From contig CAJUFW010000001.1 of the NCBI GenBank assembly GCA_910585655.1, positions 16,299 through 80,298 of the forward strand: 64,000 nt of DNA. Reading direction: 5' to 3'. Shown piece after piece: positions 35,771 through 44,787 of this stretch (positions are counted from its first letter, which is position 1; each line of letters starts with the position of its first letter). The notes under the pieces are model-generated. The model was not told the DNA's origin. It did no database searches and saw nothing but the letters and a program-made list of their open reading frames with translations. The position numbers were made by a program, and so were the translations under genes. This DNA is from an uncultured Lachnospiraceae bacterium. GTDB lineage: Bacteria > Bacillota_A > Clostridia > Lachnospirales > Lachnospiraceae.

Positions 35771-35861
35771 AAATTTTTGTCAGTCTCGTCAGTCTCGTAA
35801 TGGAGGCACCACTCTAAAGGGGGTGAAGCCGGGCGATGCCCGACCTGAAATGAAGAGACGG

Positions 35862-35884
35862 AACTTAATATAGGAGGTAAAAAT
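35862..35884 (+). other. Copy of the hairpin-element 3' tail before the isomerase gene
   Basis: GACGGAACTTAATATAGGAGG matches the tail GGCGGAACTTAAAATAGGAG found at the 3' end of the long hairpin at 37373. It supplies the ribosome site of the next gene, but no long hairpin is present here; a short GGGC/GCCC hairpin lies 30 bp upstream. Confidence 0.5.
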
Positions 35885-37291
35885 ATGAGTAAGGTTTCTA
35901 TCAAACTGGGGGTTGCCCCAACCAGACGAAGCATTTTCAGTGCGCCGGCGGCGATTGAATTTGCAAAAAAGACCTGTGATCGTTTAAGTGAGCTTGGCAT
36001 TGACTATGTAGATATCTATGATATCAACGAAGAAGGTCTGCTTTACAACGACACCGATATGGAAAAGATCGCAGAGAAGTTCCAGAGGGAAAAAGTAGAC
36101 GGTATTTTTGTACCGCATTGCAACTTCGGTACAGAATATGAGGTAGCAAGATTGGCAAAGAAGCTGAATCTCCCGGTACTGCTCTGGGGACCTAGGGATG
36201 AGCGTCCGGATGAGAACGGTGTCCGTCTGCGTGACAGTCAGTGCGGTCTATTTGCTACCGGAAAGGTACTGCGCCGTTTCCAGGTGCCGTTTACTTATGT
36301 GACGAACTGCCATCTGACCGATCCGGAATTTGAGCGCGGTGTCAGGGATTTCCTGGCTGTCTGCAACGTGGTCAAGGTATTCCGTCATACGAGAATCTTA
36401 CAGATCGCGCCGCGCCCGTTTGACTTCTGGTCTACGATGTGCAACGAAGGCGAACTGTTAGAAAAGTTCAATATCCAGCTTTCTCCGATTCCGATGACCG
36501 AGCTGATACAGGCAGTCAAGGCGGCAAAAGAAGAGGGCGACGAGGTGGCAAAGACCATTCTTTATGCACGTACCAATATGAACATCAAAATCAAGGACGA
36601 GGAACTGGAAAATGTCGCGGCTATCAAAGTAGCAATGAAAAATCTGGCGGGCAAATACGGCTGCAACGCCATTGCAATCCAGTGCTGGAATGCTCTGCAG
36701 GATGAGCTTGGTATCATGCCGTGCGCCGCTAACTCCTTCTTAAATGAAGAAGGAATTCCAACGGTCTGTGAAACCGATATCCACGGAGCCATTACCGCAT
36801 TGATCACGGAAGCTGCCGGGATGGGCGAGACACGCTCCTTCTTTGCAGACTGGACAGTACGCCATCCGGACAACGACAATGGCGAGTTGTTACAGCACTG
36901 CGGACCATGGCCACTTTCTGTTGCCAAAGAAAAACCGACTATCGGTTATCCTCTGGCATTTGATCATCCAGGCGCCGTAGAAGCAGAAGCCAAACACGGC
37001 GATATCTCCTTAGTACGCTTTGACGGCGACAACGGCGAATATTCCCTGCTTCTTGGCAATGCCAAAGCGGTAGACGGTCCATACACCAAAGGAACCTATG
37101 TCTGGGTAGAGGTAGAAAATTGGAAACGTCTGGAAGCAAAGATTGTAGAAGGACCATACATCCATCACTGCGTCGGTATTCATAAAGATGTCGTTCCGGT
37201 ATTGTATGAGGCTTGTAAGTATCTGGGAATCACTCCGGATCTCTACGATCCGATTGAAGATCAGGTAAAGGCATATCTGCATGGAGAATAA
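35885..37291 (+). CDS. L-fucose/L-arabinose isomerase-family protein
   Basis: 468 aa. The chain has the two N-terminal Rossmann-like domains and C-terminal domain of fucose isomerases: GVAPTRRSIFSAP, VDGIFVPHCNFGTEYEVARLA, MGETRSFFADWTVRHPDNDN and the late LVRFDGDNGEYSLLLG. Family members interconvert aldoses and ketoses using a divalent metal; several members are of unknown specificity. Its neighbours are an apiosidase-like glycosidase upstream and a transketolase plus kinase downstream, so it is the natural isomerase of this pathway. TAGGAGG precedes the ATG. Confidence 0.85.
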   Translation: MSKVSIKLGVAPTRRSIFSAPAAIEFAKKTCDRLSELGIDYVDIYDINEEGLLYNDTDMEKIAEKFQREKVDGIFVPHCNFGTEYEVARLAKKLNLPVLLWGPRDERPDENGVRLRDSQCGLFATGKVLRRFQVPFTYVTNCHLTDPEFERGVRDFLAVCNVVKVFRHTRILQIAPRPFDFWSTMCNEGELLEKFNIQLSPIPMTELIQAVKAAKEEGDEVAKTILYARTNMNIKIKDEELENVAAIKVAMKNLAGKYGCNAIAIQCWNALQDELGIMPCAANSFLNEEGIPTVCETDIHGAITALITEAAGMGETRSFFADWTVRHPDNDNGELLQHCGPWPLSVAKEKPTIGYPLAFDHPGAVEAEAKHGDISLVRFDGDNGEYSLLLGNAKAVDGPYTKGTYVWVEVENWKRLEAKIVEGPYIHHCVGIHKDVVPVLYEACKYLGITPDLYDPIEDQVKAYLHGE

Positions 37292-37372
37292 AACAACAGC
37301 CGAATCCTGCTAAGGGAAGGTACCTTGGGAGGGAATAAAGCCGAGTAAACTCGGCTCGGCGGAACTTAAACA
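37292..37372 (+). repeat. Half-deleted relic of the long-hairpin element
   Basis: CAGCCGAATCCTGCTAAG ... GGTACCTTGGGAGG ... GGCGGAACTTAAA matches the left edge and the whole right arm of the complete element just downstream, but lacks the left inner stem and the loop. A GCCGAG/CTCGGC mini-hairpin sits at 37340-37355. Confidence 0.7.
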
Positions 37373-37467
37373 GCCGAATTCCGTACAAGGTACAGCAGGA
37401 TTTACAGACGCAAGTTTTAGGCGGCTGGAAATCCTGCTAGGTGGAAGTACCTTGGGAGTAATTCGGC
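37373..37467 (+). repeat. Long hairpin with conserved loop before transketolase
   Basis: GCCGAATT (37373) pairs with AATTCGGC (37460), CAAGGTAC (37386) with GTACCTTG (37447), and AGCAGGATTT (37394) with AAATCCTGCT (37429). The loop 37404-37428 has CAGACGC and GCGGCTG as in the glmS-upstream units although the stems are unrelated in sequence. GCGGAACTTAAAATAGGAG follows and includes the ribosome site of the transketolase gene. Confidence 0.85.
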
Positions 37468-37493
37468 GGAACTTAAAATAGGAGAATAAGAGT

Positions 37494-38321
37494 ATGGGAG
37501 AATTAGCGGCAAAGTCTTTTGCGTACCGCCAGACGATTTTAGACATTGTCTACCGGGCGAAGGCAGGGCATATCGGCGGCGATTTCAGTGTCATTGATGT
37601 CCTCAACGTTTTATACAACAAGCATATGAACATTACGCCGGAAAATTTCGGCGAGGTGGACAGAGATCATTTTATTATGAGTAAAGGGCATTCGGTAGAA
37701 GCTCTTTACAGTGTGTTAGCAGACAAGGGATTTTTCCCGGAGGAGGATTTAAAGACGGTTTCTACGTACAATTCCAAATACATCGGTCATCCGAATAATA
37801 AAATCGGTGGAATTGAGATGAATTCCGGTTCCTTAGGTCATGGGCTTCCGGTAGCGGTGGGAATGGCATTAGCCGGAAAGATGGATGGCAGAGATTATCA
37901 CGTCTATGTCGTGATGGGCGACGGCGAGTTGGCAGAAGGTTCTGTCTGGGAAGGCGCGATGTGCGGCGGTCATTATAAGTTAGACAACCTGATCGCGGTT
38001 GTAGACCGGAATCGTTTACAGATTTCCGGAACGACCGAAGAAGTGATGACGCAGGACAGTCAGGACGAGCGTTGGAGTTCCTTTGGCTGGAATGTGATTC
38101 ATGCAGTTGGAAATGATGTCGATTCTCTGGATGACGCCTTTACAAAAGCAAAAGCTTATAAAGGAAAACCAACTGTGATTATTTCAGACAGCATCAAAGG
38201 CTGCGGCGTTTCCTTTATGGAAGGACAAAAGGCATGGCATCACCAGGTGCCGAACGACGAGCAGTATAAGCAGGCAATGGAAGAACTAAAGCAAAAGGAA
38301 GAGGAGGCGAAAAAGGCATGA
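37494..38321 (+). CDS. Transketolase, N-terminal (TPP-binding) subunit
   Basis: 275 aa. This is the pyrophosphate half of a split transketolase: AKAGHIGGDFSVIDVLNVLY, MSKGHSVEALYSVLA and the TPP/metal motif GDGELAEGSVWEGAM ending in VVDRNRLQISG. It needs the following gene for activity. Split transketolases of this type serve general pentose metabolism or, in described D-apiose pathways, cleavage of apulose-4-phosphate. TAGGAG precedes the ATG. It overlaps the next gene by 4 bp. Confidence 0.93.
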   Translation: MGELAAKSFAYRQTILDIVYRAKAGHIGGDFSVIDVLNVLYNKHMNITPENFGEVDRDHFIMSKGHSVEALYSVLADKGFFPEEDLKTVSTYNSKYIGHPNNKIGGIEMNSGSLGHGLPVAVGMALAGKMDGRDYHVYVVMGDGELAEGSVWEGAMCGGHYKLDNLIAVVDRNRLQISGTTEEVMTQDSQDERWSSFGWNVIHAVGNDVDSLDDAFTKAKAYKGKPTVIISDSIKGCGVSFMEGQKAWHHQVPNDEQYKQAMEELKQKEEEAKKA

Positions 38322-39253
38322 ATAAGATACCGAATAGACAGGTGATTTGTGAATGTCTGATGGAGGCGGCGAAAACCGATCAGGATGTAGTCGTACTGTG
38401 CAGCGACTCCAGAGGATCCGCTTCCTTGGCAGCTTTTGCAGAGGCTTATCCAAAGCAGTTTATAGAAGTAGGAATTGCGGAACAAAGTCTGGTTTCGACT
38501 GCGGCGGGTTTGGCCAGATGTGGGAAAAAAGCCTATGCCGCTTCTCCGGCGTGCTTTTTATCGACCAGAAGCATGGAGCAGGCAAAAGTAGACGTGGCGT
38601 ATTCTCATACGAACGTAAAACTGATTGGTATTAGCGGCGGTATCAGTTACGGCGCGCTTGGTATGACGCATCATTCCGCTCAGGATATCGCAGCGCTGGC
38701 AAGCGTACCAGGAATGAGAGTATATCTGCCAAGCGACCGTTTTCAGACTGAAAAGCTGATGGCGGCTCTTTTGGCAGACAATGAGCCGGCTTATATCCGG
38801 GTAGGACGGAATCCGGTAGAGGACGTCTACAGCGAAGGATATTGCCCGTTTGAAATGAATAAGGCTGTTACCGTCCGCGAGGGAAGCGATTTGACGATCA
38901 TCGCCTGCGGTGAAATGGTGGGAGCAGCGGTCAAGGCTGCCGATACGTTAGGCGGACAAGGCATTTCCTGCCGTGTGCTGGATATGTATTGCGTCAAGCC
39001 GATCGATCGGGAAGCGGTTGTACGGGCAGCAAGAGAAACCGGTCATATCATCACGATTGAGGAGCATTCTCTGCTTGGCGGCATGGGATCGATGGTCAGT
39101 CAGATTGTAGGAGCAGAGGAGCCATGCCCGGTGATTGGTCTGGCACTTCCGGATGAACCGGCGATTGCGGGCAAGTCTCAGGAAGTATTTGATTATTATG
39201 GTTTGAATGCAGAAAACCTCGTCAAAGAAGCCAATAAGCTGCTGGTACGCTAA
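38318..39253 (+). CDS. Transketolase, C-terminal subunit
   Basis: 311 aa. Pyrimidine-binding and C-terminal domains: FIEVGIAEQSLVSTAAGLA contains the catalytic Glu that activates TPP, GISGGISYGALGMTHHSAQD carries the substrate histidines, and ITIEEHSLLGGMGSMVSQI closes the chain. The ATG overlaps the stop of the N-terminal subunit, so the subunits are made in equal amounts. A hairpin (39333-39376) separates it from the kinase gene. Confidence 0.93.
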   Translation: MNKIPNRQVICECLMEAAKTDQDVVVLCSDSRGSASLAAFAEAYPKQFIEVGIAEQSLVSTAAGLARCGKKAYAASPACFLSTRSMEQAKVDVAYSHTNVKLIGISGGISYGALGMTHHSAQDIAALASVPGMRVYLPSDRFQTEKLMAALLADNEPAYIRVGRNPVEDVYSEGYCPFEMNKAVTVREGSDLTIIACGEMVGAAVKAADTLGGQGISCRVLDMYCVKPIDREAVVRAARETGHIITIEEHSLLGGMGSMVSQIVGAEEPCPVIGLALPDEPAIAGKSQEVFDYYGLNAENLVKEANKLLVR

Positions 39254-39332
39254 TCGCCAACCGCCGAATCACCTTCTGAAACAACACGACTAGCCAGATA
39301 GGAGACCGTTTGGCAAATTTATCACAGAAAAG

Positions 39333-39376
39333 CCGCAAAGCAGCAAAACAGCCCTTTTGATCTTGTTGTTTTGCGG
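39333..39376 (+). other. Hairpin between transketolase and kinase genes
   Basis: CCGCAAA pairs with TTTGCGG, with partial inner pairing GCAGCAAAA/TTGTTGTTT. No T-run follows directly, so it may limit readthrough or stabilise the mRNA end rather than terminate fully. Confidence 0.5.
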
Positions 39377-39394
39377 TTTGGAATAGAGGGAAAT

Positions 39395-40903
39395 ATGAGC
39401 GAAAAAAACTATATACTGGCGGTGGATCAAAGTACTTCCGGCACTAAGGCGCTGCTGTTTGATCGAACGGGTGCCTTGGTAGCAAGGAAAGATTTGCCGC
39501 ATCGGCAGATTATCAATGAAATCGGCTGGGTAGAGCATGATCCAATGGAGATTTACCGCAATACGATCCAGGTATTGCAGGATGTGGTTACGGAAAGCGG
39601 TGTGCCGAAAGAAGAGATCGCGGGGCTTGGGATCAGCAACCAGCGGGAAACGGCTATGGTATGGAATCGGGAAACCGGGCTGCCGGTTTACAATGCCGTT
39701 GTCTGGCAGTGCGCCAGAGGCGCCGCGCTTTGTGAGCGGCTGGAGCAGGAGGGGCATGCGGCTGTGGTAAAGGCAGCAACTGGCTTGAATTTATCTCCTT
39801 ATTTTTCAGCCGCCAAGCTTGCCTGGGTATTTCATTGGCTAAAGGAACAAAATCAGGCAGGGGACGCCAAAGAGTCCTTAGAAAAAACGCTTTGCGCCGG
39901 GACGATGGATAGCTGGCTGGTGTATAAGCTGACGAAGGGCGAGCGGTTCCAGACCGATTATTCCAATGCTTCCAGAACACAGTTATTTAATATTCATACG
40001 TTATCCTGGGATGAGGAATTGTGCTGTTTGTTTGGGGTTCCAATGGAAAGTCTGGCTACGGTAACGGATTCTAACGGAGATTATGGCAGTACGGACTTAG
40101 AGGGCTTTTTCCAGGAACCTATCCCGATTCGCGGGGTGTTCGGTGATTCGCATGGGGCGCTTTACGGGCAGGGTTGTCATAAAGTCGGTATGATTAAGAC
40201 GACCTATGGCACCGGTTCTTCTGTTATGATGAACATTGGTGAAAAGCCGATTGTCAGCGAACATGGGGCTGTAACCTCCTTAGCCTATGGTCTTTCCGGA
40301 AAGGTGTTCTATGTGCTGGAGGGGAATATCAATTATACAGGCGCGACGATCAAATGGCTGGCAGAGGAGGTCGGTTTGATCGGCAGCTCAAAGGAATCCG
40401 AGGAATGGGCAAAAAAGGCGAATCCGGAGGATCATACGTATTTGGTGCCTGCCTTTACCGGATTAGGCGCGCCGTATTTTGACAGCCAGGCAGAAGGAGT
40501 TATCTGCGGGATGACGAGAATGACCGGAAAGGCTGAACTGGTACGGGCGGCTGTGGATTCGATAGCCTACCAGATCACCGATATTTTAAAGGTGATGGAG
40601 GAGGACAGTGGGATTTTGGTGCAGGAGCTGCGGGTAGACGGAGGACCGACCGGCAATCAGTATCTGATGCAGTTCCAAAGCGATATTGCCGGAATTCCGG
40701 TTCGTGTGCCGCAAATGGAAGAACTGTCCGGGATTGGGGCGGCGTATGCGGCTGGAATCGCCTTAGGGCTTTATGAAGAAAGCGTATTTGAACGGGACGC
40801 TAGGGCTTATTATGAGCCTAAGCTTTCTGCCGGAACCGTAGAGAAAAAAAGGGACGGATGGAAACGGGCGGTAGCCGCGGCAAGAGGAAGCGGAAGTAAA
40901 TGA
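39395..40903 (+). CDS. FGGY-family carbohydrate kinase (glycerol kinase-like)
   Basis: 502 aa. AVDQSTSGTKALLFDRTG is the phosphate loop, GISNQRETAMVWNRETG and YNAVVWQCARG the substrate region, and VDGGPTGNQYLMQFQSDIAGIPV the C-terminal ATP site. It resembles GlpK in length and motifs but differs from the true glpK at 8321. Position after an isomerase and a transketolase suggests that it phosphorylates a ketopentose such as apulose or xylulose. GAGGG precedes this ATG; an earlier in-frame ATG lacks one. Its stop overlaps the next start (ATGA), so the sensor gene is co-translated. Confidence 0.88.
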   Translation: MSEKNYILAVDQSTSGTKALLFDRTGALVARKDLPHRQIINEIGWVEHDPMEIYRNTIQVLQDVVTESGVPKEEIAGLGISNQRETAMVWNRETGLPVYNAVVWQCARGAALCERLEQEGHAAVVKAATGLNLSPYFSAAKLAWVFHWLKEQNQAGDAKESLEKTLCAGTMDSWLVYKLTKGERFQTDYSNASRTQLFNIHTLSWDEELCCLFGVPMESLATVTDSNGDYGSTDLEGFFQEPIPIRGVFGDSHGALYGQGCHKVGMIKTTYGTGSSVMMNIGEKPIVSEHGAVTSLAYGLSGKVFYVLEGNINYTGATIKWLAEEVGLIGSSKESEEWAKKANPEDHTYLVPAFTGLGAPYFDSQAEGVICGMTRMTGKAELVRAAVDSIAYQITDILKVMEEDSGILVQELRVDGGPTGNQYLMQFQSDIAGIPVRVPQMEELSGIGAAYAAGIALGLYEESVFERDARAYYEPKLSAGTVEKKRDGWKRAVAAARGSGSK

Positions 40904-43059
40904 AAAAATGGTTGCTTTCTTATATCTGCGTACTGATAGTTCCGTTTGTATTTGGCTGTATGCTGTATGGGTATTCACAAGCTTCCGTTCAGTCGGAAGT
41001 GGATGCGATCCAGGAAATGAATCTTCGGAATATGCAGACCGTGGTAGAAAATGCCATAGAGGATGCCAGAAATATCAGTGAGGCACTGCTTTGTGATGAA
41101 AAGGTAGCGTTATTGATGAACCTGCCGGAAGGCGCTGGTTATAGTGAGGCAGTCTTGATTCAGGAAATAACCGGAATGATTCGGCATTATCAGACAGCAA
41201 ATCATCTGTTTTCTTCCATTACGATTAATATGTCAGAACAGGAATATTTGCTTTCGGAATCGGCATGTTACCGTTACAGCTGGGTAGAGCCGGTGGCAGA
41301 GTCTTTTTTGGGCATGGAGTACGATCAGTTTGAACGTCTGATGGAAGAGGAAAATTATAACCATTTTTTCTTAAACCGGATAGGGGAAGACTATGAGGGA
41401 ATCTATGTTCATTCCTCCTGGCGTTATCAGGAAAAAAAGGCTCCTGTTGTGATTCTGATTCGTTATGATATGGGCTTATTAGGAGAAATGTTAGTGTCCG
41501 GGGAATATCTGACCTGTCTTTACGACGCCAAGCAGGACTGTTATTTTTCTGCCGGAGAGTGGCAACAACCGCCGGAGGAGCTGGTAGAACAGGTTTTGGC
41601 AGGAAAGAATCGGGACTACTTTCTTTTACAGCAGGAGCTACCGGACAGCGGAATTTGGGTCATGAACCTTGTGGAAAAAAGCCAGTACCTTTCTCCGATT
41701 AAGCAAATGCAGTATATCTTATTTATCTATGTGTTGATTTGTCTGCTGGCAGGAGGAGCGATAGCGTGGTATATGGCTAGAAAAAGCTATTCTCCGGTAC
41801 GAGAACTGGCGGATCTGGCAAAGCAGATGGAGCAGCGATTTTACGGCAGTGAAGAACACAGAGACGAGTTCAGCCTGATCAAAGCTTCTTTAGAGCGGCT
41901 TTCCAAGGATTACGCAGAGCAAAGAAGCATCGCTAGCGAGCGCAACAGCATTGCCAGCGAACACAGAAGTTTAACCCGAAAAAGCGAACAGTATGCCAGA
42001 GAAACGCTGCTGGCACGGTTTTTACAGGAGAGAAGCTTTGGCAGGCAGGAGGTATTCCAGGCTTATGAATTGCTTCATGATCTGTTTGGAGAAGACGATG
42101 TTTTGCTGTTGGCTTATGAAGCAGAGGAGCAGGAAGAGACAGAAGAAGCAGGGACGACGTCTGCCAGACTGCACCTAAAGACAGGAAAGCCAGGGCAGAG
42201 CCTGGCAGATCGGCTGGAACTTCCGTTCTTTGTCTTAAAGAACATTACCGAGGAACTGACCGCTGGAGAGTATCCTTCCTTTTGTCTGGAATGTGAGGGA
42301 TTCTTACTTTGCTTGTTTGGAGTTCCAAAAGAGTCAGGGGCAGAAGCGCTTTCTAAGCTTCGCGAGGTTGCCGAACGGGTTTGCGTCTATGCCAGAGAAT
42401 ATTTTCACTATTCGATTGTGGCAGATATCAGCGCCCTTCACCAAAATGGAAAGGAGACTGTTTTGGCTTATCAGGAAGTACGGGAGTTGATTCGCTTTCG
42501 GGATATGATTGGCAGTCCGCTTCCTGTGATTGTCTATGAAGAATTTAGACAGGATAACAGCGAAGAAGGAGCGAAACATTACCGCCAGATTCGCAGGCTT
42601 CAACAACTGATTGACCGGCAGCAGTATAAAGAAGCGGCAAAGGTTCTGGAATTGCTTTACCAGGAGCCGGAGGAGGCGACGCTGCCAAAACAAGCCGGAG
42701 AGGAAGATGACCATATCGAACCAGAGGAAAAAATGCGGGAAGTAGCCGCTTATATCGACAGCCACTATGCGGATAAAAACCTGACGGTCGGATTTTTGGC
42801 AGATATGCTGGGCTTTGGGCTCTCCAATTTGTCACAGATGTTCAAACGTTACCGGAATTGCGGGCTTTTGGATTATATCAATCAGGTGAGGCTTGAACAG
42901 GCCAAACTCCTGCTTTTAGAGGGAAAAACGGTAAAGGAAGCTGCGGATTTGGTCGGTTTTTATACGACCAGACCACTGACGAACCTGTTTAACCAGTTTG
43001 AAGGAACGACACCGATGAAATGGAAGAACCAAAAGCAGCAGGAAACCAAAACACAGTAG
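40900..43059 (+). CDS. Membrane-bound AraC-type sensor regulator
   Basis: 719 aa. An N-terminal membrane helix (WLLSYICVLIVPFVFGCMLYG), an extracellular sensor of about 230 residues, a second helix (YILFIYVLICLLAGGAIAWYM, about 267-288), a cytoplasmic coiled region, and a C-terminal double HTH (LTVGFLADMLGFGLSNLSQMFKRY ... VKEAADLVGFYTTRPLTNLF). Such one-component regulators are common in gut Clostridia beside sugar-binding lipoproteins. The sensor sits between a kinase (4-bp overlap) and two lipoprotein genes, and likely controls uptake of the sugar used by this cluster. Confidence 0.9.
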   Translation: MKKWLLSYICVLIVPFVFGCMLYGYSQASVQSEVDAIQEMNLRNMQTVVENAIEDARNISEALLCDEKVALLMNLPEGAGYSEAVLIQEITGMIRHYQTANHLFSSITINMSEQEYLLSESACYRYSWVEPVAESFLGMEYDQFERLMEEENYNHFFLNRIGEDYEGIYVHSSWRYQEKKAPVVILIRYDMGLLGEMLVSGEYLTCLYDAKQDCYFSAGEWQQPPEELVEQVLAGKNRDYFLLQQELPDSGIWVMNLVEKSQYLSPIKQMQYILFIYVLICLLAGGAIAWYMARKSYSPVRELADLAKQMEQRFYGSEEHRDEFSLIKASLERLSKDYAEQRSIASERNSIASEHRSLTRKSEQYARETLLARFLQERSFGRQEVFQAYELLHDLFGEDDVLLLAYEAEEQEETEEAGTTSARLHLKTGKPGQSLADRLELPFFVLKNITEELTAGEYPSFCLECEGFLLCLFGVPKESGAEALSKLREVAERVCVYAREYFHYSIVADISALHQNGKETVLAYQEVRELIRFRDMIGSPLPVIVYEEFRQDNSEEGAKHYRQIRRLQQLIDRQQYKEAAKVLELLYQEPEEATLPKQAGEEDDHIEPEEKMREVAAYIDSHYADKNLTVGFLADMLGFGLSNLSQMFKRYRNCGLLDYINQVRLEQAKLLLLEGKTVKEAADLVGFYTTRPLTNLFNQFEGTTPMKWKNQKQQETKTQ

Positions 43060-43073
43060 GGAAGGCGGGGCAT

Positions 43074-44624
43074 ATGAAAAAAGAGAGAAAAAAGTTTTTA
43101 CTTGCAGCTTTGGCTGTTTCCGCATTGCTGTGTTGTCTGCCGTTTTGCGCCGCCTGCTCCGGTAAACAGGAACAAGAGCAAGATCACCTGGAAGAAGAGA
43201 CGCTGACTGTTTGGACGATGACCGGAAACGGCAACGATTTGAATACATTGCCCGGAGTGTTAGAAATGGAACGGCGGACAGGAATTAAGGTGCAGTATCA
43301 ATCCATAGATTCTGCCGAAGCAGCAACAAAGTTTTCTTTGCTGCTTGCAAAAGGAGAACTTCCGGATATCGTTTATTTATCTTTGACCGGAGGGTATCCG
43401 GGCGGAATGGAGCAGGCGATAGAAGACGGGATTTTTTTAGATCCGACAGAGCTAATCGCTGGCTATATGCCACATTACCGGGAAATGTTGGAAAATAATG
43501 AAGAAATCCGCAAAGGAATTCAGACGGACAGTGGAAAACAGCTCCTTTATTCCATCAGTGGGGACGACAACGGTCCGGCGGCAGAAGGAGAATGGCTGGG
43601 ATTGTTTTTACGCGGCGATTGGCTGGAAAAAGTAGAGCTGGCGCTGCCGGAAACGTTGGACGACTGGCATACAGTGCTTACCTGTTTTCGGGATTTCTGT
43701 GGGGCGGAATCTCCGTTGCTGTTAAAAAAGAACGGGACGTTTACCGGAGGCGCGTTTGTGACCGCATTTGGGATTCAGCCGGGCTTTTATTTAGAGGGAG
43801 ATACGGTAAAATATGGTCCCTCCGAGCCGGGCTACCGGGATTATTTGGAACTGATGGCAGACTGGTACCAAGAAGGGCTGATCGACGCTAATTTTATGAC
43901 GAATGGTTTTGGTCTTTCTGCGCCTGCCGAGCTACTGCTCAACGGAGTGATCGGAGCAGGAGAAATTTCCTGGACGTATACCGAAGACTATTTTGACGGG
44001 GTGTATCTGACTGCAGTAAAAAATCCGGTACAGACAATAGGAGATATTCCTTATGGTGAAAAATTAGAGGACGGTATTGTCAATAGTCTGATTGGAATTT
44101 CGGCTACCTGCAAAAAGCCGGAGCTTGCCGCAACATGGCTGGATTACCAATATTCCAGAGAAGGGATGGAATTGAATTTTTATGGAATCGAGGGAGAAAG
44201 CTTTGAACGGCTTTCTGACGGCAGTTATGCGTTGACAAACGCTATTTTAGAAGCTCCGGAAGGAGCAGAGGAGGCTTTGAAGCGTTATGCCAGAGGAAAC
44301 GGGATTGGCTGGTATAACTGGAAGGTGTTGGAAAAGTTCAGCTTACATCGCGAACATGTTGCTTCCAGTAAGCAAATCTGGTCGGAACAGGATTACTCCC
44401 GTTGTCTGCCTCATACCATCGACTTTGAAGGGTCGTCTGACGATACATCTTATCGGATTGTAAATGCGCTTTCTGCTTTGGTGACAGAAAAAACAGTCGC
44501 TTATATTACCGGGCGAGAGGGATTTGAGACCTATGACAGCTTTCAGCGGCTTCTGCGTGAATATGGATTGGAACAGGCTATCCGCTGGTATCAGGAACAA
44601 TACGACCGTTACCAAAGTCGTTAG
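43074..44624 (+). CDS. Extracellular sugar-binding lipoprotein (family 1)
   Basis: 516 aa. Signal peptide KKERKKFLLAALAVSALLCCL with lipobox FCAAC, then an acidic linker and a solute-binding fold (LTVWTMTGNGNDL, LLAKGELPDIVYLSLTGGYPGGMEQAI, EPGYRDYLELMADWYQEGLIDANFMTNG). It is a paralogue of the proteins at 19014 and 44788, of the LplA/LipO type that feeds CUT1 ABC permeases. It starts 15 bp after the sensor gene. No permease or ATPase gene is adjacent, so it must share a transporter encoded elsewhere. Confidence 0.9.
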   Translation: MKKERKKFLLAALAVSALLCCLPFCAACSGKQEQEQDHLEEETLTVWTMTGNGNDLNTLPGVLEMERRTGIKVQYQSIDSAEAATKFSLLLAKGELPDIVYLSLTGGYPGGMEQAIEDGIFLDPTELIAGYMPHYREMLENNEEIRKGIQTDSGKQLLYSISGDDNGPAAEGEWLGLFLRGDWLEKVELALPETLDDWHTVLTCFRDFCGAESPLLLKKNGTFTGGAFVTAFGIQPGFYLEGDTVKYGPSEPGYRDYLELMADWYQEGLIDANFMTNGFGLSAPAELLLNGVIGAGEISWTYTEDYFDGVYLTAVKNPVQTIGDIPYGEKLEDGIVNSLIGISATCKKPELAATWLDYQYSREGMELNFYGIEGESFERLSDGSYALTNAILEAPEGAEEALKRYARGNGIGWYNWKVLEKFSLHREHVASSKQIWSEQDYSRCLPHTIDFEGSSDDTSYRIVNALSALVTEKTVAYITGREGFETYDSFQRLLREYGLEQAIRWYQEQYDRYQSR

Positions 44625-44631
44625 CTAAATG

Positions 44632-44650
44632 TTTATATAAAAATTCAAAT
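44632..44650. promoter_or_regulatory. AT-rich motif shared with the transaldolase promoter
   Basis: TTTATATAAAAATTCAAAT shares 14 leading bases and most of the remainder with 32360-32378. Both lie upstream of sugar-cluster genes; a common operator is possible. Confidence 0.4.
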
Positions 44651-44693
44651 AAAATTTGGTACTATTTTTTTATAAAAAGTGAAATATAGGCTG

Positions 44694-44722
44694 TTTTCAA
44701 AGAAAAGATTCTATGTTAGAAT
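44694..44722 (+). promoter_or_regulatory. Promoter of the second binding-lipoprotein gene
   Basis: A weak -35 (TTTTCA) and a good -10 (TAGAAT) with 17 bp between them. Downstream, AAAGCAC-ACA-AGTGTTT at about 44737 forms an imperfect inverted repeat. Confidence 0.5.
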
Positions 44723-44787
44723 GGGCAATGTAAAGAAAGCACACAAGTGTTTTCCTTAAAAATTAAATTAAGAGGAGGATGCGACGA

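Noticed and set aside
35780..35800. GTCAGTCTC direct repeat as a CRISPR or regulatory repeat
   Set aside because: Only two 9-bp units occur, with no spacer structure or further copies.
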